This document shows, piece after piece, positions 25,445-32,967 of a stretch of 37,600 nt of DNA (its first letter is position 1; each line of letters begins with the position of its first letter). Origin of the DNA: a virus; IMG/VR virus record IMGVR_UViG_3300048105_000260, positions 1-37,600 of that record, one strand, 5' to 3'. Made by a program: the position numbers and the translations under genes. Under the pieces are notes generated by a model. The model was given only the letters and a program-made list of their open reading frames with translations. It was not told the DNA's origin and searched no databases.

Positions 25445-25827
25445 TCAAACTCTATGACATTTTTAAATAGCTTAGCGCTACCATTTACATTAATGTCAGG
25501 TGAATGATATATGTTATATGTTATGTCGTTATTAGTCAAAGACTCTACATATGATTTTATCCCGGTAACAGTATGTTCATTTAAATTACCTAACACATAA
25601 AAAATAGATACAGCATTTCTATCAAATACCGTTTGTAACTGTTTCATTAAGTATGAAGATACAACGGCATCAGATGGTTCAAATTGATAAAAATCATTTT
25701 TCGTTAATTTATTAAAAATGTCCATATAATTGATACACTCAATATTTCTTGGTACATTTCCTAAAAACGATTTTACTTTTACTGCGTCTTTTGAATATAT
25801 GAAATTAAATTCTATGTTTGTTTCCAT
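25441..25827 (-). CDS. Unknown small protein
   Basis: The gene encodes 128 residues beginning METNIEFNFIYSKDAVKVKS. Alternating strands and helices (AVSIFYVLGNLNEHTVTGIK) suggest a small alpha/beta fold, but no Walker or other motif is present. Its ATG lies inside the end of the upstream 109-residue frame (16-base overlap), and its own stop overlaps the next start by four bases. It belongs to a run of four overlapping small genes between fibre and hub genes. Function not recognised. Confidence 0.62.
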   Translation of the reverse strand: METNIEFNFIYSKDAVKVKSFLGNVPRNIECINYMDIFNKLTKNDFYQFEPSDAVVSSYLMKQLQTVFDRNAVSIFYVLGNLNEHTVTGIKSYVESLTNNDITYNIYHSPDINVNGSAKLFKNVIEFE

Positions 25828-26141
25828 TCAGATAATAAATCGATCTCAGCTTGGAGTTCTTTTATTTTACTTTCTATTTCTTTTTTGTTAGGTTCATAAT
25901 GAGTTCCCCACTCGGTGCCAATTTTTAAAACTTGTTTTTCAAATTTATTACCGCAATCTAAACCTAAGTCATCAGTAAGTTCATAAAAGAATCTCATAAT
26001 ATATTCAAACTTATTCCTATGTTCTTCATTAGATTCAAATACATCGGTTGAGGTCCACTGTTCTTTACCACCACCATGATTATCATTAATCACTCTTTTT
26101 ATTACTCCATTTCTGGCAGGTTCTAAAACAATTTTAATCAT
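25812..26141 (-). CDS. Unknown small protein
   Basis: The gene encodes 109 residues beginning MIKIVLEPARNGVIKRVIND. It has an N-terminal beta region with NDNHGGGKEQWTSTDVFE and a C-terminal coiled-coil-like helix (KKEIESKIKELQAEIDLLSE). It overlaps the upstream 124-residue frame by eight bases and the downstream gene by sixteen, indicating a coupled operon. No family was recognised; a DNA-binding or structural adaptor role cannot be distinguished. Confidence 0.62.
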   Translation of the reverse strand: MIKIVLEPARNGVIKRVINDNHGGGKEQWTSTDVFESNEEHRNKFEYIMRFFYELTDDLGLDCGNKFEKQVLKIGTEWGTHYEPNKKEIESKIKELQAEIDLLSEWKQT

Positions 26142-26508
26142 TTAATCTTTTATTTAAAGATTCTCTGGCTTCTTTCATTAGCTTCCTAGCAATCTTTTTA
26201 TCAGTATGCCAAGTTTTTTTATCTTTAACAGATAGGATAGCATTAGCTTCTCTTAGCATTTCAATCTCACTTTCATTATATCCTATTTCTTTCCATGCTA
26301 CTATCTTTTGACTTTCCATACTTTCTAAAAGTTCTGATATTCTTTTATCTTGCGCGTCTACTGTAGCTGCATGCAACTCTTTCCCTCGTTTAATATTTTC
26401 TCGAGTAACTTCCATCCACTCATGAAAAGGTAATTTACTTTTTGCTTTAAGAAGTCCTTGATACTTCATTGCTAATCTTCTCTGTCTTCTGTTTGGTGCC
26501 TGTGTCAT
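26134..26508 (-). CDS. Unknown basic helical protein
   Basis: The gene encodes 124 residues, almost wholly helical and charged. It begins MTQAPNRRQRRLAMKYQGLL, an Arg-rich N-terminus that could bind nucleic acid. The C-terminal part reads TDKKIARKLMKEARESLNKR. No motif was seen. It heads the overlapping small-gene run, with AATATATAA 13 bases upstream of its ATG. Function unknown. Confidence 0.65.
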   Translation of the reverse strand: MTQAPNRRQRRLAMKYQGLLKAKSKLPFHEWMEVTRENIKRGKELHAATVDAQDKRISELLESMESQKIVAWKEIGYNESEIEMLREANAILSVKDKKTWHTDKKIARKLMKEARESLNKRLND

Positions 26509-26521
26509 ATGATTGATTTTA

Positions 26522-26530
26522 TTATATATT
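26522..26530 (-). promoter_or_regulatory. Candidate late promoter element AATATATAA
   Basis: AATATATAA on the minus strand lies in the 36-base gap before the ATG at 26508, ending 13 bases from it. Confidence 0.43.
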
Positions 26531-26544
26531 ATAGCTTAAATTGC

Positions 26545-27036
26545 TTAGTCAATTTTATACCTGGTTTTAATTAGCTCAGTGATACTATCAAAAAGACTAT
26601 CTAAGATTAAGTCATCTGATATTTGATTTTTAATAAAAGATTCTAATTCATCATTAACTTCATCTAAATCAAATGATGAACTAATAATTTCATATATAGC
26701 CTTTTTAGGAACTTCTATCGGAAAGGTAAGATTAAGCTTTATCTTATCATTCTTTTTCTGTTTGTCAAATAGAGTTCTTATTGGAGACGATGGTATTTCT
26801 TGTATTGGTATTTTTTCTTTATAAATATCGGCTGCTTTTTTTAAAGCAGGTGAAGGTGGTTTAAAATCTAAAGGGTCACCATCCACAGGTTCTAAAAATT
26901 CATTAAGTAAGTTTGTTGCTATTCTACCTCCGCTATTAAAAATAGTCCATTCACCTTCAGTAGACTTAATAGTTTCAACTGAACCAAACTTATCACCTTT
27001 AATCCATTGTAAGATTACTTCTTCTGTATTTTCCAT
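26545..27036 (-). CDS. Unknown acidic protein
   Basis: The gene encodes 163 residues, acidic, beginning MENTEEVILQWIKGDKFGSV. The N-terminal ~50 residues include a short beta segment (GEWTIFNSGGRIATNLLNEF). A Pro-rich linker (PPSPALKKAADIYKEKIPIQ) leads to a helical C-terminal region (DEVNDELESFIKNQISDDLI). It is separated by 49 bases from the fibre gene upstream and 36 bases from the small-gene run downstream. Linker regions of this type are seen in phage scaffolding or adaptor proteins, but there is no specific evidence. Confidence 0.62.
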   Translation of the reverse strand: MENTEEVILQWIKGDKFGSVETIKSTEGEWTIFNSGGRIATNLLNEFLEPVDGDPLDFKPPSPALKKAADIYKEKIPIQEIPSSPIRTLFDKQKKNDKIKLNLTFPIEVPKKAIYEIISSSFDLDEVNDELESFIKNQISDDLILDSLFDSITELIKTRYKID

Positions 27037-27085
27037 ACTTGTATCACTTTATAATTATTATACTCAGAAAAAGAAAATTGTTTAA

Positions 27086-30000
27086 TTAAGGGGACGCATC
27101 TGCTCCTTCAATAAGCTTCCATGTACATCCTAGATCATTACTACAAGGATTGTCATCATTTGAGACTGAATCCGTAGCAACCGCTATTATTAAGCGATCG
27201 TCAAATCGGTCTAGATTAACACCACTTATTGTAAGAATACTATTCATACATACTTGAGCTCGACCGGTCCCGCTATTAAGGTTAGAGACAGTCATAGTAA
27301 GTGAGTTGGCTACATTAGAAATCAATTCATATTCACCAGTTCCATTCAATGGCTCATTTGAACACTTCCATCTATATAGAGCAACCACTATTCTTCCAGT
27401 TACAGGAACCGAGAATGAGTTAACCGAGCTTTCTGCTGTCCATGTAGCCCTATATGTAAAACTATCTCCGTCAGTATAACTATTGTTAAGTATTATACCA
27501 GATGTAGCTAACCAAAATAAATCTGCTGAGCCGGAACCTCCTACTATGGTTGCACCAGTACCGGGCGCTAGACCAGTCCAATTAGACGAAGCCCACCCAA
27601 GACCTTGGTTTGATGTGGCACTAACATCGCCAGTGTTATTTATCAAGAAAGTAGAGTTTAATAAATCACCTCCTATGTATCTAGGTAATCCTCCAGCTAT
27701 AGCCATTGAACCTTCTGCGACAACAATACTAGAATTTCCACCGGCTCCACTAACACCTTGTATACCTTGGGCACCTGTACCAAGCAAACCTTGCAAACCT
27801 TGGGTACCTTGAGCTCCTGTCGTAGGTGCAGGGTATATACAATATGTATAGGTGTTAATTGAAGGTCCACTAGCAGCTGCTATAGTATAATTTCCAGTTT
27901 GGAATGTAACACCTAAAGCATCATATCCAACATTAGCTGTAATACTGTTTACTGTATATAATGCGTCTATACCATTAAGAGATACCCTAAGTGAAATAGT
28001 ATCACCCACACTAAGGGTAACTGGATGGTTAATATCAGTACCTATATAAATTATAGTAACACTACTTGTGGTACCAGAAGAATTCAATGCAATCTGATCC
28101 GCTTGTGGGGAAGACAAAGTATTAGTTACGCCGTCCCAACCAACTGTATTTCCAGGTATACAACCGGAACCTATTCCACCTCCACCTTTAGGACCGATGG
28201 TTCCTTGTACACCTATAACTCCTTGTAAACCAGTAGTTCCTTGTACACCTTGCGGTTGAATACAATAAACAGTATCAGTTGATGAAGAGAATGTTTGACC
28301 AGAACCACCAATATAAGATACGCCCATTACTTGACCGACTACAACATTATTAACCAGATATGTATCAGATTCACCATCACTCTGTGATAGCGATATTCTA
28401 TCTCCCGCAATCGCAGTACCTAATGTACTTGATGATGTGGAGCTTACAAACACTTGAGTAACAGCAGTGGCATTTGAATTATTTATAGCAAAGGTTCCAG
28501 CATTTGTTGAATTAGTTATAAGTACCTCAGCACCTGGTATTATTTCACAGCCTGTATTTAGCGGTGTTGTTCCTATAGTTCCTTGTGAACCGGTATTTCC
28601 TACAGTTCCTTGTAAGCCTTGGGTTCCTTGAGTACCGGTACCTATGATACCTTGTAAACCTTGAGTTCCTTGCGTACCATCAGTTCCTTGTAAACCTTGT
28701 AAACCTTGAGTTCCTTGTAAACCTTGGGTTCCTTGAGTTCCATCAATTCCTTGTGTCCCATCAGTTCCTTGTAAACCTTGCAAACCTTGAGTTCCTTGTA
28801 AACCATCAGTTCCTTGTAAACCTTGTAAACCTTGAGTTCCTTGTAAACCTTGAGTTCCTTGGCTACCTAAACCAGAAATACCTTGTAAACCTTGGGTACC
28901 TTGTGCGCCAGGATCTCCGTTACCAACAAGTTTTGTTAATGTTAAACTAGCATTTGAAATTGTAAAGGTATTAGCAGATGTGATGGCATTCATTATGATG
29001 CCAACAGTATCACCACCATTAAGATCTAAAATATCAACCATTGATATATTAGTACTACCATCTATATTTGTTATTACCTGAGTTTCTCCTGAAACTCCAT
29101 AAGGACCTCCATTAAGTAGCACCTCGGTTGCAACATCATCAACAGCACCGGTTAAAAATCCAGTTATTGAAACATTTAATGCATATTCGCCAGCTTCAGC
29201 GGCATCTATTTGTAATGTCCCAGTCGGGTTTGGGCCACCTCCACCTATATTGAGATATCCCATTTGATTCCTTTCACCTGAATTAAAAGGTATACCTCGA
29301 TCAAATCCAGACGCAGCAGTATCAATTCCTATAGAAGAAGAATCATTTGTAGTTAGTATTAACGAACCGTATGCAACGGATCCACTTATAGAACCTGATA
29401 AACCTTGAGTTCCTTGAGAACCTGAACCTTGTACACCTTGTAAACCTTGTGTTCCTTGAGAACCTGAACCTTGTAAACCTTGTAAACCTTGTGTTCCTTG
29501 TAAACCTTGTGTTCCATCAGTTCCTTGTAAACCTTGAGTTCCTTGTAAACCATCAGTTCCTTGTAAACCTTGTAAACCTTGAGTTCCTTGTAAACCTTGA
29601 GTTCCTTGTAAACCATCAATTCCTTGTAAACCTTGTGTTCCTTGTAAACCTTGGGTTCCTTGAGTTCCTTGTACACCTATAACTCCTTGTAAACCAGTAG
29701 TTCCTTGTACACCTTGCGGTCCTTGCGGTCCTGCAGGCCCTTGGTCACCAGTTACAACAAATGATAATAAAACATCCTCATCCATTGTAAACGGTGCAAC
29801 TTCAGTATATGCAACAGGTACAACTTCTAATTCCCACCATGTACCTCCAGTAGAAGGCCTGTCATATACTTCAGTTATTTGCCAAAGTATAAATTCATTA
29901 GCATCAGATTGAGCTGTAATTCTAACATGACCTTTAATTGGATTTGTAGAAGTTGCTATTGTTTGTAAAAATGTTGATATGTTATTCCCGGTAACACCAA

Positions 30001-31246
30001 AGTCATTAATTGACATTATAGTAGATACATTTTGGTTTACATTATTTACTGCAACATAACTAAATCCTGGATCATCTACAACGGTGGTTATATTAAATTG
30101 ATAATCAAAAGATGCACCACCAAAACCACCAGCATCACCTTTAGTTCCTTGTATTCCTGTAAAACCTTGTAAACCGGTTCCACCGATTGTTCCTTGGGAC
30201 CCTGCACCTTGTGCACCTTGTGATCCGGTAGGACCTACTATTGTTGAAGCTTCACCTTGGACACCTTGTGTACCTTGTAATCCAAAGCCATCATTTCCTT
30301 GTACTCCTTGGATTCCTTGAGTTCCTAATATACCTTGAGCACCAACAGTTCCTTGTAAACCAAAACCATCATTACCTTGTAAACCTTGTAGTCCTTGGCT
30401 ACCGGTTATACCTTGAGCACCAAGTAAACCAGCAGCAGCTGCTGTTACATTTACCCAATTCTGGCCATCATATTGTAAAAACTCAGATGAACTAGCAGAA
30501 GATGCATTAACATTACCTAAGCTATTTATATCAGTATTATTATTATTAAGTGTTGCTAAATCAATTAAAGACGAATCAAAATTATAAACAACAGATTGAT
30601 TAGGTATATTTGTAGCAACAGCTAAAGGTTCACCTAATGTTGTATATGTATTAGATGCGTTAAGTCCTTTGAATGTTAAAGTAGTACCACTCATTCCACC
30701 AAATATATTCTGGACACCTGTGCCTATACCTATATTTAGCCCTTGGTTTATTTCACCACCGGCAGAAGAGTTAATTAATTTAATTGCATTAACAGTACTG
30801 TCATATTGTAATTGAACGCCGTCACCTGCAATTAATCTAAATGTATCATTTGCGATCGAAGAATTTAATTCAAAATCATTAGCAGAACCTAATGAAGGCG
30901 TAACTCCTGTATAATTAACAACTATTTTACCATACCCATTAGCTGAACCTACAGTTACATCACCAGTTCCAATACCACCAATAATATCCCATTCATCTGT
31001 TACAAATGTACCTTGTGTGGTTCGTGTATTTGCTCTCCACCAAACTAATGTCTCTGATACTACACTAGTGGAGCCACTAGGTTCTATTACTTCTACAGGG
31101 TGATACACAATATGACCAGTGTCGTATGTTCTATTATCTACCCACGGGTTTGCTACTGCCTTAAAATTTTCATCTACCTCACCATTAAAAAGTTCCCTTT
31201 TAACTTCATTTCTATAGAGGATATATTCTTTTAGATTGAATGCCAT
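27086..31246 (-). CDS. Collagen-like tail fibre / receptor-binding protein
   Basis: The gene encodes 1386 residues. An N-terminal attachment domain (about 1-270) is followed by five Gly-X-Y collagen-like blocks at about 275-375, 502-618, 778-892, 999-1026 and 1143-1170. These are dominated by GLQGTQ, GLQGLQ and GTDG units and are poor in proline. Between them lie globular modules: about 376-500; 621-775, which resembles a C1q/TNF-type jelly roll (AAEAGEYALNVSITGF ... FTISNASLTLTKL); and 900-997 and 1028-1138, which are related to each other (GDRISLSQSDG versus GDTISLRVSLNG, both ending in YCI-x-P). The C-terminal domain (about 1171-1386) contains RIVVALYRWKCSNEPLNGTG and is the likely receptor-binding head. 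Collagen triple helices are a known way to build long trimeric phage fibres. AATAAATAA lies 16 bases before the ATG. Confidence 0.88.
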   Translation of the reverse strand: MAFNLKEYILYRNEVKRELFNGEVDENFKAVANPWVDNRTYDTGHIVYHPVEVIEPSGSTSVVSETLVWWRANTRTTQGTFVTDEWDIIGGIGTGDVTVGSANGYGKIVVNYTGVTPSLGSANDFELNSSIANDTFRLIAGDGVQLQYDSTVNAIKLINSSAGGEINQGLNIGIGTGVQNIFGGMSGTTLTFKGLNASNTYTTLGEPLAVATNIPNQSVVYNFDSSLIDLATLNNNNTDINSLGNVNASSASSSEFLQYDGQNWVNVTAAAAGLLGAQGITGSQGLQGLQGNDGFGLQGTVGAQGILGTQGIQGVQGNDGFGLQGTQGVQGEASTIVGPTGSQGAQGAGSQGTIGGTGLQGFTGIQGTKGDAGGFGGASFDYQFNITTVVDDPGFSYVAVNNVNQNVSTIMSINDFGVTGNNISTFLQTIATSTNPIKGHVRITAQSDANEFILWQITEVYDRPSTGGTWWELEVVPVAYTEVAPFTMDEDVLLSFVVTGDQGPAGPQGPQGVQGTTGLQGVIGVQGTQGTQGLQGTQGLQGIDGLQGTQGLQGTQGLQGLQGTDGLQGTQGLQGTDGTQGLQGTQGLQGLQGSGSQGTQGLQGVQGSGSQGTQGLSGSISGSVAYGSLILTTNDSSSIGIDTAASGFDRGIPFNSGERNQMGYLNIGGGGPNPTGTLQIDAAEAGEYALNVSITGFLTGAVDDVATEVLLNGGPYGVSGETQVITNIDGSTNISMVDILDLNGGDTVGIIMNAITSANTFTISNASLTLTKLVGNGDPGAQGTQGLQGISGLGSQGTQGLQGTQGLQGLQGTDGLQGTQGLQGLQGTDGTQGIDGTQGTQGLQGTQGLQGLQGTDGTQGTQGLQGIIGTGTQGTQGLQGTVGNTGSQGTIGTTPLNTGCEIIPGAEVLITNSTNAGTFAINNSNATAVTQVFVSSTSSSTLGTAIAGDRISLSQSDGESDTYLVNNVVVGQVMGVSYIGGSGQTFSSSTDTVYCIQPQGVQGTTGLQGVIGVQGTIGPKGGGGIGSGCIPGNTVGWDGVTNTLSSPQADQIALNSSGTTSSVTIIYIGTDINHPVTLSVGDTISLRVSLNGIDALYTVNSITANVGYDALGVTFQTGNYTIAAASGPSINTYTYCIYPAPTTGAQGTQGLQGLLGTGAQGIQGVSGAGGNSSIVVAEGSMAIAGGLPRYIGGDLLNSTFLINNTGDVSATSNQGLGWASSNWTGLAPGTGATIVGGSGSADLFWLATSGIILNNSYTDGDSFTYRATWTAESSVNSFSVPVTGRIVVALYRWKCSNEPLNGTGEYELISNVANSLTMTVSNLNSGTGRAQVCMNSILTISGVNLDRFDDRLIIAVATDSVSNDDNPCSNDLGCTWKLIEGADASP
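28201..28256 (+). repeat. 56-base exact direct repeat, copy 1
   Basis: The 56 bases starting TTCCTTGTACACCTATAACT are identical to 29665-29720. Both encode (minus strand) the collagen-like stretch QGVQGTTGLQGVIGVQG. It marks duplication of a block within the fibre gene. Confidence 0.85.
28571..28915. repeat. Collagen-coding tandem repeats (block 3)
   Basis: Nine- and eighteen-base units such as CCTTGTAAACCTTGAGTT repeat across this stretch and encode Gly-Leu-Gln / Gly-Thr-Gln triplets on the minus strand (residues about 778-892). Near-identity at DNA level favours slippage and recombination. Confidence 0.85.
29393..29743. repeat. Collagen-coding tandem repeats (block 2)
   Basis: This is the longest run of the same nine-base-based units (CCTTGTAAACCTTGTGTT and variants), encoding fibre residues about 502-618. 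Open frames on the other strand here are repeat artefacts. Confidence 0.85.
29665..29720 (+). repeat. 56-base exact direct repeat, copy 2
   Basis: Identical to 28201-28256; it lies at the start of collagen block 2 of the fibre, whereas copy 1 encodes block 4. Confidence 0.85.
30122..30424. repeat. Collagen-coding degenerate repeats (block 1)
   Basis: Less regular Gly-X-Y coding repeats encode fibre residues about 275-375. The unit QGNDGFGLQGT appears twice in the protein (near 290 and 317). More diverged than blocks 2 and 3. Confidence 0.75.
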
Positions 31247-31262
31247 TTAACCTATTCTTTTT

Positions 31263-31271
31263 TTATTTATT
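31263..31271 (-). promoter_or_regulatory. Candidate late promoter element AATAAATAA
   Basis: AATAAATAA on the minus strand overlaps the TAA stop of the upstream gene and ends 16 bases before the fibre ATG at 31246. The context GAATAAATAAAAAAAG is the same as upstream of the gene starting at 2197. Confidence 0.5.
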
Positions 31272-31848
31272 CAGGAGGTTCAGGAATAATATTAACATCA
31301 TCATAAGGAAATTCTGCAACATCATCCTTTTCTGTAAATGCTATTCTTAATTGATTTAAATACCAAGTTCCTTCTGACCAGCCTGGCTCTGCATAACATG
31401 GTGAATAAATGCCTGTTGTATATATTCTGTTGATCTCATTCCAAAATGCTTGGTAATCTTCCACCGCTTTGTTTATAAAACCTACTTGCCTATTTGTTAG
31501 TACCTCTCTTTGTTTATTTCGTTGTATATCAAAGGAAGAACCTGAGGTAAGTTTAAAAATACCTGATACATCTTCACATCTGTATTCTGTTGTAAAGCCG
31601 TATAAATCACTAGCTCCTATAAACACTTCTATGGATACTAAGTCTCCAACGAAACACGGATCAAAAGGTACATAATTATTTTGGTAAAATAATTCAATTT
31701 CTTTAATACTTTTAAAATCAGTGTATGTTGATTTATTATCAGCTATATCAAAAAATCTCATGCGAATTTTTGACACTGCTATTTTATACTTTTTTAAGTA
31801 AACAAAAAAGTCTAAAGAAAGTTTAAATGTTAATGCTTCAACGACCAA
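31267..31848 (-). CDS. Unknown protein upstream of the fibre gene, TTG start
   Basis: The gene encodes 193 residues. The frame opens at TTG (31848), with an in-frame TAG four codons upstream; the first in-frame ATG is 28 codons further in. TTG is favoured because the element AATATATAC lies 18 bases upstream, the same spacing as at 24854. The protein is mixed alpha/beta and aromatic-rich: early strands (LTFKLSLDFFVYLKKYKIAV), a helix with NKAVEDYQAFWNEINRIYTT, and an acidic end with NIIPEPPE. Its position directly before the fibre suggests a fibre-attachment or fibre-assembly role, but no family is recognised. Confidence 0.62.
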   Translation of the reverse strand: MVVEALTFKLSLDFFVYLKKYKIAVSKIRMRFFDIADNKSTYTDFKSIKEIELFYQNNYVPFDPCFVGDLVSIEVFIGASDLYGFTTEYRCEDVSGIFKLTSGSSFDIQRNKQREVLTNRQVGFINKAVEDYQAFWNEINRIYTTGIYSPCYAEPGWSEGTWYLNQLRIAFTEKDDVAEFPYDDVNIIPEPPE

Positions 31849-31866
31849 GAGGCTATACTATTTTTT

Positions 31867-31875
31867 GTATATATT
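31867..31875 (-). promoter_or_regulatory. Candidate late promoter element AATATATAC
   Basis: AATATATAC on the minus strand begins in the TGA stop of the deaminase gene and ends 18 bases before the TTG start at 31848. Context nearly matches 24873-24881. Confidence 0.47.
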
Positions 31876-32348
31876 CAGCTCTTTATTGTGTGGTAGTCAT
31901 TTACTAGGTTAGAAATTTTACCGTGAGTAACATTACATTCATTAAAAATTTCAAGGTGAGCAGTATCTCTATAATCTTGAATCCAATAAACATGTTTAAA
32001 TCCTGCATTAACCAGAATCTTAGTACACATTTTACACGGTGATAGGGTTAAGAGTATTATATAATTTTGTGGATCATATTCCTGAAACTTAGCAATCATA
32101 TTTACTTCAGCATGAATAAATCCACTTTGTCCTGGTGTCAAAGAATCTTCTTCAGTTCCAGTATCATTATTAATTTCAGCTCCACTATAAGAGCCATTAT
32201 ACCCAAAGCTTGCTATTTTACTAAAGTCTTTTTTTAAGGCCATGCAACCAACCTTAGTAGTAGAAGAATTTGAAAGATCTCTAATACTTAATAAAATATT
32301 AGTGAATGCTTTTAACTTTATTTGAAGTCGCTGAAGTTTGGGATCCAT
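31875..32348 (-). CDS. dCMP deaminase-like zinc-dependent deoxycytidylate deaminase
   Basis: The gene encodes 157 residues. The deaminase signatures are present: HAE at 79-81 (GFIHAEVNMIAKF) with the zinc ligand His and catalytic Glu, and PCKMC at 104-108 with the two zinc-binding Cys. GYNGSYSG at 49-56 fits the substrate loop of the dCMP deaminase family. The enzyme converts dCMP to dUMP, feeding dTMP synthesis, which suits an AT-rich genome that needs much dTTP. T4 encodes the equivalent cd gene. Its ATG lies 31 bases inside the end of the HAD gene, so translation is probably coupled. A tRNA or free-nucleoside deaminase is less likely. Confidence 0.88.
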   Translation of the reverse strand: MDPKLQRLQIKLKAFTNILLSIRDLSNSSTTKVGCMALKKDFSKIASFGYNGSYSGAEINNDTGTEEDSLTPGQSGFIHAEVNMIAKFQEYDPQNYIILLTLSPCKMCTKILVNAGFKHVYWIQDYRDTAHLEIFNECNVTHGKISNLVNDYHTIKS

Positions 32349-32908
32349 TTTTGTTTAATTAAAGTAGCCTTCATTTTTACCTCAGGTAAATCTTTATTAA
32401 GACTGTTTGCAATTCTTATGTTTTCTTTATCGTCATCAAAGAATTTAAAATTCCTAAATCCCATTTGAACAAATTTCATAAATGCGTCCTTTTTCTTCTG
32501 TGCAGTAGAACCCGTGAATCCTAAATTAGGATCATTAATTGCAAATATAAAATCAGGGTTAACATCTACACCGTTATGCATTAGAAAATCATAGATAAGC
32601 TTTGAGTCATCTCTCGCGGTGATAATTCCAACAGCAGTACCTTTTGCGATTGTTCTTTTAAGTATATTAAAAACCCAATCAATTATTTTACCGGCTTTAA
32701 GAATTTCTAAATCTCTAAAATCATTAAAATCAAACTCATCATGAGGCTTGGTTTTAAATGTATTAAATTCTTGTGGCGTAAGATCTATCTCATACCCTGT
32801 CTTTGGATTAAAAACTTTAATTTTACTTTTGGTTACAATCAAAGTATCATCAACGTCAAAGACAGTTATGTCTTTCCCCCATTTTCTATACTTTTCAAAT
32901 AATTCCAT
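32318..32908 (-). CDS. HAD-superfamily phosphatase
   Basis: With the start at 32908 the product has 196 residues: MELFEKYRKWGKDITVFDVD and onward. HAD motif I is DVDDT at 18-22, motif II lies near GIITARDD, a Lys of motif III is in the AQKKKDAF stretch and motif IV is FFDDDKENI. A longer reading frame opens at 32974, but the extra 22 residues (with PFHISPVV) overlap the ligase gene and precede the usual HAD N-terminus, so the internal ATG is preferred. Members dephosphorylate nucleotides, nucleic-acid ends or small molecules. Placement between ligase and dCMP deaminase suggests a deoxynucleotidase or a 3'-phosphatase for end healing; the sequence does not decide between them. Confidence 0.82.
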   Translation of the reverse strand: MELFEKYRKWGKDITVFDVDDTLIVTKSKIKVFNPKTGYEIDLTPQEFNTFKTKPHDEFDFNDFRDLEILKAGKIIDWVFNILKRTIAKGTAVGIITARDDSKLIYDFLMHNGVDVNPDFIFAINDPNLGFTGSTAQKKKDAFMKFVQMGFRNFKFFDDDKENIRIANSLNKDLPEVKMKATLIKQKWIPNFSDFK

Positions 32909-32967
32909 ACAATATATATTAGTTAATTTCTGTTGATTCACCACAGGTGAGATATGGAATGGATACA

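Noticed and set aside
29386-29676. Open frames in other frames of the collagen region (Lys/Tyr-rich on minus, Leu/Asn/Val-rich on plus)
   Set aside because: They are low-complexity readings of the same repeats, with no start context or promoter of their own.
28571-29743. Short regular repeats that could suggest a CRISPR array or intergenic satellite
   Set aside because: The units are nine- and eighteen-base multiples without unique spacers and translate in one long minus-strand frame as Gly-X-Y collagen repeats.
32912-32920. AATATATAT before the HAD start as another late promoter
   Set aside because: Only three bases from the ATG, unlike the 11-29 base spacing of other copies, and located just inside the ligase/HAD border.
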